Below are positions 25,361 to 35,181 of a stretch of DNA of 36,486 bases, one piece after another (the stretch's first letter is position 1; the number at the start of each line of letters is the position of its first letter). The notes beneath the pieces are model-generated. The model did not search any database, was not told where the DNA came from, and was given only the letters and a program-made list of their open reading frames with translations. Made by a program: the position numbers and the translations under genes. The stretch is from Desulfobacterales bacterium (GTDB lineage Bacteria > Desulfobacterota > Desulfobacteria > Desulfobacterales > JAHEIW01). Location of the stretch: positions 3,240,469 to 3,276,954 of the forward strand of contig CP070746.1 in the NCBI GenBank assembly GCA_020348305.1, in the 5' to 3' direction.

Positions 25361-26029
25361 ATGAGTACCAATGAGAAAGTCAATGAGGTTTCTGCTGAAA
25401 CCACCGAACAGGATGATAGTGCTGCAGGGCCCATCATCCTGTTTTTTATTTTCGGCCTGGTTGTAAGTCTCGTCATTGGGTGGGTTGTATTTCCAAAGAT
25501 TCTTTATTCCCGGAAGCAACAACCGGTTGCGTTTAACCATGCCCTGCACAATGAGCTGGTTGATGAAGGCTGTGAGAGCTGCCACTTTTTCCGAGAAGAC
25601 GGCAGTTACTCTGGCGTCCCCAAGCTTGCCCAATGCATTGATTGTCATGAAGAGATACAGGGCGAAAGCGCGGAAGAACAGAAATTTGTTGAGGAATATG
25701 TCGCCAAAGAACGAGAAGTGCCGTGGTTGGTGTATTCGCGGCAGCCGGATTGCGTTTTCTTTTCGCATGCCGCCCATGTCAAACTGGCCGGAATGGATTG
25801 CGTCACCTGCCATGGACCTATTGGAGAGTCCGAAAGTTTAAAGGTCTATGAAGAAAATCGAATTAGCGGTTACAGCCGAGATATCTGGGGAAAGAATATT
25901 GCCGGTTTTAAGCGCAACACCTGGGACCGCATGAAAATGGATGACTGTGCCGAATGTCATCGCAAAAATAACGTCAATCAAAACAGTGTTCAAACCCACA
26001 AGGGGGGATGTTTTGTTTGCCATAGATAA
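25361..26029 (+). CDS. qrcA: Menaquinone reductase subunit QrcA, multihaem cytochrome c
   Basis: In Desulfovibrio vulgaris, QrcA receives electrons from periplasmic tetrahaem cytochrome c3 and passes them into the Qrc complex. The 222-aa protein has an N-terminal membrane anchor (residues 24-44, PIILFFIFGLVVSLVIGWVV) and five CxxCH haem-binding motifs: CESCH (71), CIDCH (92), CVTCH (147), CAECH and CFVCH near the C-terminus. Distal-histidine motifs FNHALH (58-63) and FSHAAH (134-139) fit cytochrome c7/c3-type haem ligation. The characterised protein is described as hexahaem; only five canonical motifs are visible here. Start follows GGAGTTGAC. Confidence 0.9.
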   Translation: MSTNEKVNEVSAETTEQDDSAAGPIILFFIFGLVVSLVIGWVVFPKILYSRKQQPVAFNHALHNELVDEGCESCHFFREDGSYSGVPKLAQCIDCHEEIQGESAEEQKFVEEYVAKEREVPWLVYSRQPDCVFFSHAAHVKLAGMDCVTCHGPIGESESLKVYEENRISGYSRDIWGKNIAGFKRNTWDRMKMDDCAECHRKNNVNQNSVQTHKGGCFVCHR

Positions 26030-26091
26030 CGGCATGGGTCGCCGCCCGAATTTGTAGATTTCGAGTACCATTGGTCAAAAAGGAAGTGCCG

Positions 26092-28305
26092 ATGAAAATA
26101 GACCGAAGAAGTTTCTTGTCCTTTGTTATTGGTGGCGCTGCAGGTACGGCGCTTTCACCCTTACCGTGGAAGCTGACTGACGATATTGCGATTTGGAGCC
26201 AGAATTGGCCGTGGACGCCGGTGCCGCAAAAAGGTGAAGTCTCTTATCTGAATTCGACCTGCACCCTGTGTCCCGGAGGTTGTGGGATTTTGGTTCGCAA
26301 AGTCGGTGAGCGGGTTGTCAAACTGGAAGGGATGGAGGGCCACCCGGTAAATGACGGCGGGCTTTGCACTCTCGGTTTGGCGGGCACGCAGCTTCTGTAT
26401 GGACCGACCCGCGTAAAAACACCCTTAAAGAAAGTAAACGGGGCTTGGCGAAAAATCTCTTGGAATGCGGCCATTGCCGAGATTGTTGAAAAACTCAGCG
26501 ACCTACGTTCTAAAGGATTACCCCACACGGTTGCCTGTATTTCAGGTTCAGATCGTGGAACGGTGCCGGAGCTTTTCAACCGTTTTCTGACCGTCTACGG
26601 TTCGCCGAATTTTATGCGCACATCATCCATTCAGGATTCCTATGAGCTTACCTTGTTTCTTACCCAGGGGGTGCGTGCCATGGCCGGCTTTGATGTGGCA
26701 AATGCCGACTTCATCTTAAGTTTCGGCAGCGGATTGATCGAGGGATGGGAATCTCCGGTGTATATGTTCAGAGCCAAAAGCACGTTACGAGAAAACGGCG
26801 GCCGGATGGACCAGATTGAGCCACGGCTCTCTAAAACGGCTGCCAAATCCGATAAATGGATAGCCATTTCTCCCGGTACCGAAGGTGCCCTGGCGTTGGG
26901 ACTTGCGCATGTCATCATCAAAGAGAAACTCTATAATAAAAAATTTGTCGATACCTATACCAGTGGTTTTGAGGCCCATAAAAAATTGGTCATCGATGGG
27001 TATCCCCCGGACATCGTTTCTAAGATTACGGGTGTCGACACCGCAACTATAACTGCTCTGGCCAAGGATTTTGCCCGTGCTCGCAAGCCGTTGGCCATAT
27101 GTGGTCGCGGTAAGGGATACATTCCAGGCAGTTTGCAGGAATTCCTTGCGATTCACACCCTAAATGCCCTGGTGGGCAACATTAATCAAACCGGTGGGAT
27201 TTGGGCGGTTCCTGAACCGGATTATATCAGTTGGCCCGAAGTTGAAATGGATAAAATCGCATCCAATGGCCTACAGCAGGAGAGGGTGGATGGCGCCGGC
27301 AGCAAAGCGTATCCATATGCGAGATATCTGCTGGGTCGACTGCCGGAGGTCATCAATTCCAGTCAAGACTCTCCGATTCAGGTACTTTTCGTTACGACTG
27401 CCAATCCGATGTATGCGATGCCCGACACCCAAGCCGTAGCTAAAGCATTTGAAAAGATACCATTTGTGGTCAGTTTTTCGTCGTTCTTGGATGAGACTGC
27501 TGTAAATGCCGATCTGATTTTGCCTAATCATGTATTCCTTGAACGCTATGAAGATGTGCCGGCTGCCCACGGTTTTCCCAAACCGATCATCGGCCTGGCG
27601 AGACCGGTCATAGAACCCTTATTTAATACCCAGCATAGCGGGGATGTGATTATTCAGATCGCTAATGAATTGGGCGGTCCGATAGCAGATGCATTTCCGT
27701 GGGACAGTTACGATGCGTGTCTTGAGGAAACCTTGGCGGACAAATGGGATGCCCTAGTTGAAGACGGGTATTGGTCCGACGAGGTGTTTTCCGCAGCCGA
27801 TTGGAGCACGGCATTTGAAACCGACTCGGCCAAATTCGAGTTTACCAATGAAGACATTGAATCTCTGCCGCGTTACAACCCGCTGAAAGCCAAAGGAGAT
27901 GAAGCCCATTATCCGCTTGTCCTGATACCATACGATTCCATGCGATTGGCCAGCGGGCATATTGGCTCACCTCCGTTTCTGATTAAGTCCGTTGAAGATT
28001 ATATATTAACCGCGAATGATGTTTTGGTTGAGGTGAATCCGGCCACTGCTAACGAATATGGTTTAAAGGACGGGAAATATGCCTTCTTGCGCACACCCAA
28101 GGGTAATGCGCGAGTGAAGGTTCGCGTATTTGATGGAATTATGCCGGGACTCGTCGCTATCCCCAGAGGACTCGGTCATACCGCGTTTGGCAGATTTCTG
28201 GCGGGCAAGGGCGTTCATTATAATGCCTTGATCGGTCCGGTTGAAGACCCGGCTTCGGGTCATGACGCCGCCTGGGGTATTCGGGCCAAGCTCAGTAAGA
28301 CCTAG
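26092..28305 (+). CDS. qrcB: Menaquinone reductase subunit QrcB, molybdopterin-oxidoreductase-like
   Basis: QrcB belongs to the DMSO-reductase superfamily, but the characterised subunit binds no molybdenum and serves as a scaffold. From the ATG at 26092 (AAAGGAAGTGCCG before it; an in-frame TTG lies at 26071) it is 737 aa. A Tat signal (DRRSFLSFVIGGAAG) leads, then a [4Fe-4S] site C57-x2-C60-x3-C64-x27-C92. The molybdopterin-type domains follow (SGSDRGTVPE, NALVGNINQTGG, TTANPMYAMP), and a C-terminal dinucleotide-binding-like domain from about 610. It is exported through Tat, probably carrying QrcC with it. It lies 62 bases after qrcA. Confidence 0.93.
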   Translation: MKIDRRSFLSFVIGGAAGTALSPLPWKLTDDIAIWSQNWPWTPVPQKGEVSYLNSTCTLCPGGCGILVRKVGERVVKLEGMEGHPVNDGGLCTLGLAGTQLLYGPTRVKTPLKKVNGAWRKISWNAAIAEIVEKLSDLRSKGLPHTVACISGSDRGTVPELFNRFLTVYGSPNFMRTSSIQDSYELTLFLTQGVRAMAGFDVANADFILSFGSGLIEGWESPVYMFRAKSTLRENGGRMDQIEPRLSKTAAKSDKWIAISPGTEGALALGLAHVIIKEKLYNKKFVDTYTSGFEAHKKLVIDGYPPDIVSKITGVDTATITALAKDFARARKPLAICGRGKGYIPGSLQEFLAIHTLNALVGNINQTGGIWAVPEPDYISWPEVEMDKIASNGLQQERVDGAGSKAYPYARYLLGRLPEVINSSQDSPIQVLFVTTANPMYAMPDTQAVAKAFEKIPFVVSFSSFLDETAVNADLILPNHVFLERYEDVPAAHGFPKPIIGLARPVIEPLFNTQHSGDVIIQIANELGGPIADAFPWDSYDACLEETLADKWDALVEDGYWSDEVFSAADWSTAFETDSAKFEFTNEDIESLPRYNPLKAKGDEAHYPLVLIPYDSMRLASGHIGSPPFLIKSVEDYILTANDVLVEVNPATANEYGLKDGKYAFLRTPKGNARVKVRVFDGIMPGLVAIPRGLGHTAFGRFLAGKGVHYNALIGPVEDPASGHDAAWGIRAKLSKT

Positions 28306-28392
28306 CCTGGATAAGCCGGAACCAAACAGAAAAATCGAATAAAGATCGATCGACAATAGTAAATAGAAAATAATCTATTCGTAGGGGTTTTA

Positions 28393-29196
28393 ATGGAAAA
28401 GGAAAATTCAAAAAAATTCGGCATGGTGATTGATCTGGACAAATGTACCGGTTGCGGCTCATGCATGGTTGCCTGTATGGCGGAGAACAACATCCCGTTT
28501 CGGGAGGATGAAACCGACAAACTTTTAAGTGTTTCCTGGATGCACGTGTATAGATTGACCAATGTAAAACCGTTTCCGGACACCGAAGAATGTTATCTTC
28601 CCCGACCGTGCCAACATTGCGAAGGACACCACGGACACTCTCCCTGTGTGTCCGTCTGCCCGGCCACCGCTACGGACTACGATATGGATACCGGGATTGT
28701 CAGTCAAATTTACACCCGCTGTTTCGGATGCCGATACTGTATGGCGGCCTGCCCTTACCATGTCCGTCAATTTAACTGGTGGGATCCGCTCTGGCCGGAT
28801 GGCATGGAAAAGTCGCTGAATCCCAATGTATCCGTGCGTATGCGAGGGGTTGTTGAAAAATGTAGTTTCTGCATCCACCGCTATCAGCTTGCCAAAGACC
28901 AGGCCTATATGGAAGGCCGGCGCGAGATCGAAGAAGATGAATATCAGACGGCCTGCACCCAGGCATGTCCGGCGGGAGCCATCACCTTCGGTGATTTGAA
29001 TAACCCCAAGCATGCCGTGTATCAGATGGTCAAACCGGATAAAAAAAACGGCGGTAAACCCAAAAATCCCAAAGCCTTCCGGTTGTTGGAAAGACTGGGC
29101 ACCAATGCCAAAGTTTATTATCTTTCCAGTCGTGAGTGGGTTCGGCGCGCCGGAGATAATTACCTTAAAACAGAGGGCCAAGCAAAACATGCGTAA
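28393..29196 (+). CDS. qrcC: Menaquinone reductase subunit QrcC, 4x[4Fe-4S]-type protein
   Basis: QrcC is the electron-wire subunit between haems/QrcB and the membrane subunit. The 267-aa protein has the four-cluster layout of the NrfC/PsrB family: C18-x2-C21-x2-C24-x3-C28, CQHCEGHHGHSPCVSVC, CFGCRYCMAAC, and CSFC paired with CTQAC. It lacks an export signal of its own and likely travels with QrcB through Tat. Start follows TAGGGGTTTTA. Gene order and motifs leave little doubt. Confidence 0.93.
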   Translation: MEKENSKKFGMVIDLDKCTGCGSCMVACMAENNIPFREDETDKLLSVSWMHVYRLTNVKPFPDTEECYLPRPCQHCEGHHGHSPCVSVCPATATDYDMDTGIVSQIYTRCFGCRYCMAACPYHVRQFNWWDPLWPDGMEKSLNPNVSVRMRGVVEKCSFCIHRYQLAKDQAYMEGRREIEEDEYQTACTQACPAGAITFGDLNNPKHAVYQMVKPDKKNGGKPKNPKAFRLLERLGTNAKVYYLSSREWVRRAGDNYLKTEGQAKHA

Positions 29197-29248
29197 TGAT
29201 TTATGTCGTTCTTTATAAGAAAAGAAAAAAATCAGGAGCACTGAGCCT

Positions 29249-30580
29249 ATGGATTCTGCATTAATTCCCGAAGGCGTCAAACGCTGCCCAACTTGGCAAT
29301 TTATTATATGGATTGGTGTGGTGGGCGCTGTGATGATGTGGGGCGTTTTTGCCATTTTACTGGTCTACATAAAAGGCCTCAATCAAACCAACATGAACAA
29401 TGCTTACGGTTTTGCTTTGTGGATTTGGGCAGACCTTACGGTAATCGCGCTGGGTGGCGGAGCTTTTTTTACCGGCTTTTTAAGATATATTATTGGAAAA
29501 GATGAGCTGAAACATATCATTAATTACGCCGTGCTCATCGGATTTATTTGTTACAGTTCGGCGCTGTTGATTTTAGGTTTTGATGTTGGACAACCGTTAA
29601 GGGCATGGTTCATTTTCTGGCATGCCAATGTGCACTCAATGTTAACCGAAGTGGCCTTTTGTCTGACTTGCTATTTCGGCGTTCTGTGTATTGAATATTT
29701 GCCCCTGGCTCTTGAAAACCGTCAGATTGACAAGGTGCCCTTTTTTCATCATTTGAGTCACAATATGCACGAAATCATGGCCGTTTTTGCGGCCACCGGT
29801 GCGTTTCTATCCTTCTTCCACCAAGGCTCCTTAGGCGGGGTTCCGGGCGTCATGTTTGGCCGGCCCTTTGGGTTTCGAGAAGGGGTATTAATCTGGCCCT
29901 GGACGTTTTTTCTGTTTACCTGGTCGGCGGCTGCCGGCGGGCCCTGCTTTACAATTTTAATCACCAAGATAACAGAAAAGGCGGTTCGCAAAAAGCTCGT
30001 AAAAGACAATGTGATTGAACTGTTGGCTAAAATATCCGGCTGGATGCTCGTTGGCTATATGGTCGCAAAGATCATCGATACTTGGTACTGGGCGGCGTTC
30101 ACTGCACCTTCAAAAGGCTTTACCTTGATGGACTTTTATGCCAATAATCCGGGATCGGTATATGGAATATGGATCCTGATCGCCGAAATTGGTGTTTGCG
30201 GTGTACTGCCGGCCCTCATCCTGATTACGGATAAAGGGCGCAAAAACCGGATCGCATTATTTCTAGCTGTCCTTTTGGCGGTGCTTGGTGTTTGTTTGAA
30301 TCGCTGGGTCATGGTCCTTCAGGTGTTGGCCGTGCCGGTGCTCACTTTTGAAAACTGGGCCCAGTATTTGCCGAGCTGGCAGGAAATCGCCACCACCATT
30401 TTGCCGGTGGCTTACGGGATTATAATGATTTCATTATCCTACCGGTATTTACCGGTGTTTCCCCAGGAAAGGGAATTGAATCCGATCGAAGCACCTGTTT
30501 CTCAAACGCAAGAGCAACTACCTGAACCGGAAACACCACCGGCCGGAGCGGAGCCGGAACCTAGCCCGTCAGGTTCCTAA
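29249..30580 (+). CDS. qrcD: Menaquinone reductase subunit QrcD, NrfD-like membrane protein
   Basis: QrcD is the integral membrane subunit that holds the menaquinone site and lets quinone reduction build a proton gradient. The 443-aa protein has about ten membrane segments (first at about 15-38, CPTWQFIIWIGVVGAVMMWG) of the NrfD/PsrC family and a proline/glutamate-rich C-terminal tail (410-443). Conserved-looking charged residues in helices include DVGQPLRAWFIFWHANVHS (about 112-130). Start follows AGGAGCACTGAGCC. It lies 52 bases after qrcC. Confidence 0.93.
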   Translation: MDSALIPEGVKRCPTWQFIIWIGVVGAVMMWGVFAILLVYIKGLNQTNMNNAYGFALWIWADLTVIALGGGAFFTGFLRYIIGKDELKHIINYAVLIGFICYSSALLILGFDVGQPLRAWFIFWHANVHSMLTEVAFCLTCYFGVLCIEYLPLALENRQIDKVPFFHHLSHNMHEIMAVFAATGAFLSFFHQGSLGGVPGVMFGRPFGFREGVLIWPWTFFLFTWSAAAGGPCFTILITKITEKAVRKKLVKDNVIELLAKISGWMLVGYMVAKIIDTWYWAAFTAPSKGFTLMDFYANNPGSVYGIWILIAEIGVCGVLPALILITDKGRKNRIALFLAVLLAVLGVCLNRWVMVLQVLAVPVLTFENWAQYLPSWQEIATTILPVAYGIIMISLSYRYLPVFPQERELNPIEAPVSQTQEQLPEPETPPAGAEPEPSPSGS

Positions 30581-30651
30581 AAGGTTCAATTGAATTGATT
30601 ATTTTTCCAATTGTGGTATCAACAACTCGATGATCATGAGGGAGGCAACCA

Positions 30652-30810
30652 ATGTTTCCTTTTAGTTTTGAATGGATTTGGGATATGGGGCATATGGTAT
30701 TTCATGGGGGGCTATGGTACGCATTATCGATAATGGGACTAGGTCTGACCTATTGCATTATCAAGGCGGCTGTGGATACGGCCAAGGGAAAAGGTGGGTA
30801 TCACCACTAG
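30652..30810 (+). CDS. 52-aa membrane protein following qrcD
   Basis: This short gene has a strong ribosome binding site (GAGGGAGGC, six bases before the ATG) and reads MFPFSFEWIWDMGHMVFHGG, then LWYALSIMGLGLTYCIIKAA, then VDTAKGKGGYHH. It has one likely membrane helix (about residues 14-40), a short aromatic N-terminus and a basic, His-ending C-terminus. It starts 71 bases after qrcD on the same strand and ends 28 bases before a terminator, so it is the last gene of the qrc operon. No family is known to me. Small one-helix subunits stabilise many respiratory complexes, so an accessory Qrc subunit is plausible; this is inference. Confidence 0.8.
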   Translation: MFPFSFEWIWDMGHMVFHGGLWYALSIMGLGLTYCIIKAAVDTAKGKGGYHH

Positions 30811-30838
30811 TCTATCGATACTATAATTCATTACTGGA

Positions 30839-30877
30839 AGCGCTTACCCCGTTAACCGAATGGGTTAGCGCTTTTTT
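30839..30877 (+). terminator. Intrinsic terminator of the qrc operon
   Basis: AGCGCTTACCC and GGGTTAGCGCT form an eleven-base stem with one mismatch, followed by TTTTTT. It separates the qrc operon from murA. Confidence 0.88.
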
Positions 30878-30956
30878 ATTCACATATTGGAAAATCATGT
30901 CCTCTGGGCGTGGATTCAATATTTAACTAAAAAACTCCTCACCCATAGAGGTTTAA

Positions 30957-32210
30957 ATGGATAAAATTATTGTTGAAGGCGGCTATCGGCTGTCTGGTGA
31001 TGTGAGGATTAGTGGTGCGAAAAACGCTGCATTGCCGATTCTGATTTCTTCGCTGTTGACAGATGGTATAAATACGTATGCCAACGTACCGCAGCTAAGG
31101 GATATTGACAGCACCAAACTTTTGCTCTCAAATCTTGGTGTGCGTATTGAAACCGATGGCGATACGGTTTGCATCGATGCTGGTGGTTTAAACAACTACG
31201 AAGCGCCTTATGACGTGGTACGCAAGATGCGGGCTTCTATACTGGTGCTCGGCCCTCTGGTGGCTCGCTTAAAGAAGGCCAAAGTTTCTTTACCAGGCGG
31301 CTGCGCAATTGGCGCACGACCGATAAATTTACATTTAAAGGGACTAGCTCGTCTTGGCGCGACGATAGAGATAGCGCACGGGTATGTAGAAGCCGCCGCA
31401 GATGAATTGAAAGGCGCTGAAATCTATTTTAATATCGCTACCGTAACCGGTACTGAAAATATTATGATGGCAGCCGTTTTGGCCAATGGCACAACGGTAT
31501 TGCGTAACGCTGCTCGTGAGCCCGAGATCGTAGCATTGGCAGGGGTTTTAAACCAGATGGGGGCCGATATTCAGGGTGCCGGAACTTCGGTTATCACCAT
31601 CAATGGCGTTGCTTCCCTGAAACCGGTATCCAATACGATTATTCCTGATCGGATCGAAGCGGGCACATTTATGGTGGCCGCAGCGCTCACCGGTGGAAAT
31701 ATTACCTTGGTGGATGCCGATCCGGATCACCTGGGAGCGTTAATCGACAAATTGCGCTTGACCGGAGCCAAGGTAACGATTGATGGAAAATCGTTAAACG
31801 TGCAGGGCCCAGATAGGATTACAAGTGTGGATGTAACAACTCAGCCCTATCCGGGATTTCCGACGGATATGCAGGCGCAATTTATGGTGCTGATGAGTAT
31901 TGCCAATGGAACCAGCGTTATATCAGAAACCATTTTTGAAAACCGTTTTATTCATGTCAGTGAACTCAAACGCATGGGAGCAGACATCATCATATCCGGT
32001 AACACAGCAATGGTTAAAGGGGTGCCAACGCTTTCCGGTGCACCGGTAATGGCTACGGATCTCAGAGCCAGTGCTTCTTTGATCCTTGCGGGTCTGGTTG
32101 CCGAGGGGCAAACGGAGGTAAATCGCGTCTATCATCTCGATCGCGGCTATCAATCCATTGAAAAGAAGTTTACCGGACTTGGCGCGGTGATAAAACGGAT
32201 AGGTAATTAG
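30957..32210 (+). CDS. murA: UDP-N-acetylglucosamine 1-carboxyvinyltransferase MurA
   Basis: MurA adds enolpyruvate from PEP to UDP-GlcNAc, the first committed step of peptidoglycan synthesis. The 417-aa protein has the substrate-binding [13 protein letters not shown] (22-34), the active-site loop [10 protein letters not shown] with Cys116 (fosfomycin target; E. coli Cys115), and the domain-II sequence [18 protein letters not shown]. Length and motifs are standard. Start follows AGAGGTTTAA. It has its own transcript behind the qrc terminator. Confidence 0.97.
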   Translation: MDKIIVEGGYRLSGDVRISGAKNAALPILISSLLTDGINTYANVPQLRDIDSTKLLLSNLGVRIETDGDTVCIDAGGLNNYEAPYDVVRKMRASILVLGPLVARLKKAKVSLPGGCAIGARPINLHLKGLARLGATIEIAHGYVEAAADELKGAEIYFNIATVTGTENIMMAAVLANGTTVLRNAAREPEIVALAGVLNQMGADIQGAGTSVITINGVASLKPVSNTIIPDRIEAGTFMVAAALTGGNITLVDADPDHLGALIDKLRLTGAKVTIDGKSLNVQGPDRITSVDVTTQPYPGFPTDMQAQFMVLMSIANGTSVISETIFENRFIHVSELKRMGADIIISGNTAMVKGVPTLSGAPVMATDLRASASLILAGLVAEGQTEVNRVYHLDRGYQSIEKKFTGLGAVIKRIGN

Positions 32211-32311
32211 GTCTGTCGATTATAGTCTGTCATCAATTGAAATTTTTCTGAATTCGAAATATAAGGCTTTAAACAGGCGACAGACACCTGCCAGTTAACC
32301 ACGAACCACTA

Positions 32312-34954
32312 ATGGCCAAGTTTTACTCACGTCCAGTCATTCCGCTTTTAATCGCTCTGGTATCAGGCATCTACCTGGGTTCGGAATTTCCGGGTTATCT
32401 CCTGTGGACTGCCGGTGTCTTATGTATGGGTGTGGGTCTGCTTTTCATTTCGATTGTGCGCCAACGCATCGCTTGGGCCTCACCGCTTCTTGTTTTTGTG
32501 GCCATCGGTTATTTATCCCTTCAGCCATGGGTTTTCCCCAAATTTCCATCCCATCATATTATTCACTTCTTAAACACCCAAAGATGGGATATTGGGGGTA
32601 TCATTGATAATCGTCCGTTGGTTTTTGAAAACCGCCAGAAGTTTATTATACGTGCCGAACACCTTGGAATCCGAGGCCATGTTCAGCCGGTCACGGGCAA
32701 GCTTCGTGTTACGGTCGCCGGCGAAGGTCCGCTGTTTCGCATCGGCGATAGGGTTTTTTTAAATAGCCGCATCCGGTCGATTCGGAATTTTAATAATCCA
32801 GGTGGATTTGATTATAAGCGGTATATGGCCTTTCAAGGTGTTTGGGGAACTGTATACGTTCAAGCAAACCATATTAAGCTGCTAAAAAATCCATCGCAAC
32901 CTGTCTTAACTCAGATCCTTAACGATGCGCGCGATCGTATCGCCCATATCATTGAAGGCACCGGGCAAGGCCCTCAGATTGGTGTGCTCAAGGCACTGGT
33001 GGTAGGAGATCGGGCAGCCATTCTTCACGGTACCAGAGAGGCATTTAATCGAGCCGGTGTAGGTCATCTCTTGGCCATATCTGGACTTCACATTGGAATT
33101 GTTGCGACGGCGGCATTTATTTTTTTTCAACGGGTATTGGCAAACATCAGACCTTTGCTTTTGAGGGCCTGGACTCGCAAGGGGGCCGCTCTTTTGTCGT
33201 TGTTGCCGGTGTGTTTCTATGGTTTGATCTCAGGGCTATCGCCTTCGACGCAACGCGCCGTAATTATGATCTCGGTTTTTTTGATGACCTACCTGTTTGA
33301 ACGCGAACATGATTTGATAAACACCTTCGCCCTGGCAGCCTTATTAATTTTAGTTATTTTTCCGCCTTCACTTTTTTCGATTTCGTTTCAGCTGTCATTT
33401 TCCGCTGTTTTGTTGATAATTTATGGATTTACCTGCTTGAAACATAAGCGCAGCCGCAAACAAGAAACCAATCAACACCCTGGTTTTGTTCAGGTGAAGA
33501 ACCGCTTGGTCACCTTTTTTTTCGTATCCGTCTTGGCGATTGGTGGCACCTTGCCGCTGGTTATGTTGTATTTCAATCAAATCTCCATCGTTGGTATTTT
33601 GGCCAATTTCATCATTGTGCCGTTAGTTGGCTTTATCGTCGTTCCATTAGGGCTTGTGGCTGTATTTATTTCAGCTTTTTGTCTGAAATGTGCCGCATGG
33701 TGTTTCAAAGCGTGTGAAGCTGTTCTGACGCTTACGCTTAAGATGGTAAATCTTTTTGCTGATTTACCTTTTGCGGCCGTAAAAATGTTTACGCCCACCG
33801 TTTTTGAGATCAGCTGTTATTATGCATTGGTTTGGGCATTGCTGAGCATGGTTGCAAGTCAACAGACCAGAACAACGCAGCCAGCCGGGGGCCTTCAAAC
33901 CCCATCCGATAATGGTATCACCGTGAACCACAAGGCTGCTAAAAACTCCAGATTTACATGCATCTCCTTTGTCAAATGCCTCATCGCTGATGGCTTAACC
34001 TATTTCAAAGGGAGTAATTCGGCAATACATCGGCGGAAAGCTGTCGTAGTTGTTGTTCTTTTTGTGTTGGCCGGTGACGCCTGCTACTGGTTGTATGACC
34101 GGTTCTGGCACAAGGACCTTCGGGTGACCATTATTGACGTGGGGCAGGGAAACGCTGCGCTCTTGCAACTGTCGGATGGTTACAACATACTCATCGACGG
34201 CGGTGGGTTTTCAGATAATTCGGTGTTTGATATGGGTGCCAGAGTCCTTGCTCCTTTTTTATGGCGCAAAAAGATCAAAACCGTTGATACCTTAATTCTT
34301 TCACACCCCAACAGTGATCATTTGAATGGGCTCATCTATATCGCCGAACATTTCAATGTCCGAAATGTGTGGACTAACAACGAAGCAAAAGATATCTTTG
34401 GTTATCGTATGTTAATGGAGATTGTTGCTAATAACGGTATTCAGTTACCGATTTTTGAACAGTTGCCCCGCAAACAAATCATCAACGGTGTTGAGATCAA
34501 TATCCTTTATCCCCAGGAAAATTTTCTTAAAAAGAAATCCACTGAAAAATGGCGCAACTCAAATAACAATTCGTTGGTGATCAGGATTTCATTGGGTTCA
34601 ATCTCTTTCTTATTTCCAGGCGATATCATGGCGGAAGCGGAAAGAGAGACGGTGGAAATCTCCAACGCTTCATTACGAAGCACCGTCTTGTTAGCTCCTC
34701 ACCATGGAAGTAAATCTTCAAGTACGTCTTTGTTTTTAGACAACGTAGATCCGGAAGTTGTCGTCATCTCATCCGGCTGGGAAAACAGCTTTAGATTTCC
34801 TCATCCTTCGGTCCTAAAAAGATACAGACATCGGGGCTATAAAATATTTCGTACGGACACTCACGGGGCAATCACCTTTCGCACCAACGGTCAGGGTCTT
34901 TCAATCGAACCGTTTTGCCTGGAGGTCAACCCGTCCGTGAAAAAATACGAATAA
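32312..34954 (+). CDS. comEC: ComEC/Rec2 family DNA-uptake channel
   Basis: ComEC carries single-stranded DNA across the inner membrane in natural transformation. The 880-aa protein has an N-terminal membrane part with an OB-like DUF4131 domain (about 20-180), the competence domain (about 205-515: ALVVGDRAAI, FNRAGVGHLLAISGLHIGIV), and a C-terminal metallo-beta-lactamase domain (about 600-860). In that domain are IIDVGQGNAALLQL, the metal motif HPNSDH (665-670), and APHHGSKSSS. Length is that of full ComEC proteins. A poor ribosome binding site precedes the ATG. The window holds no other competence genes. Confidence 0.94.
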   Translation: MAKFYSRPVIPLLIALVSGIYLGSEFPGYLLWTAGVLCMGVGLLFISIVRQRIAWASPLLVFVAIGYLSLQPWVFPKFPSHHIIHFLNTQRWDIGGIIDNRPLVFENRQKFIIRAEHLGIRGHVQPVTGKLRVTVAGEGPLFRIGDRVFLNSRIRSIRNFNNPGGFDYKRYMAFQGVWGTVYVQANHIKLLKNPSQPVLTQILNDARDRIAHIIEGTGQGPQIGVLKALVVGDRAAILHGTREAFNRAGVGHLLAISGLHIGIVATAAFIFFQRVLANIRPLLLRAWTRKGAALLSLLPVCFYGLISGLSPSTQRAVIMISVFLMTYLFEREHDLINTFALAALLILVIFPPSLFSISFQLSFSAVLLIIYGFTCLKHKRSRKQETNQHPGFVQVKNRLVTFFFVSVLAIGGTLPLVMLYFNQISIVGILANFIIVPLVGFIVVPLGLVAVFISAFCLKCAAWCFKACEAVLTLTLKMVNLFADLPFAAVKMFTPTVFEISCYYALVWALLSMVASQQTRTTQPAGGLQTPSDNGITVNHKAAKNSRFTCISFVKCLIADGLTYFKGSNSAIHRRKAVVVVVLFVLAGDACYWLYDRFWHKDLRVTIIDVGQGNAALLQLSDGYNILIDGGGFSDNSVFDMGARVLAPFLWRKKIKTVDTLILSHPNSDHLNGLIYIAEHFNVRNVWTNNEAKDIFGYRMLMEIVANNGIQLPIFEQLPRKQIINGVEINILYPQENFLKKKSTEKWRNSNNNSLVIRISLGSISFLFPGDIMAEAERETVEISNASLRSTVLLAPHHGSKSSSTSLFLDNVDPEVVVISSGWENSFRFPHPSVLKRYRHRGYKIFRTDTHGAITFRTNGQGLSIEPFCLEVNPSVKKYE

Positions 34955-35181
34955 TGATTTGGCTATCTCAAGGCGTATAAACACCTCAATCTTTCAAATG
35001 TTAAAAAAAACTGCTATACTTATCTTAATCGAAATCGTCCATCTTGCCCTCAGTTTTGGGATTGTCCCGATTGCAATGACTATTGCCAGCGAAAGTGCCG
35101 GTGCACTCCAGGGGCCATAGACGATTTTTCGTCTGCTAGTAATTATTACAAAGCTTTTACATTTTATAAGAGGATAATACG

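Noticed and set aside
30672..30926. 84-codon frame after qrcD
   Set aside because: It runs through the terminator hairpin in a different frame from the 52-aa gene that has the good ribosome binding site.
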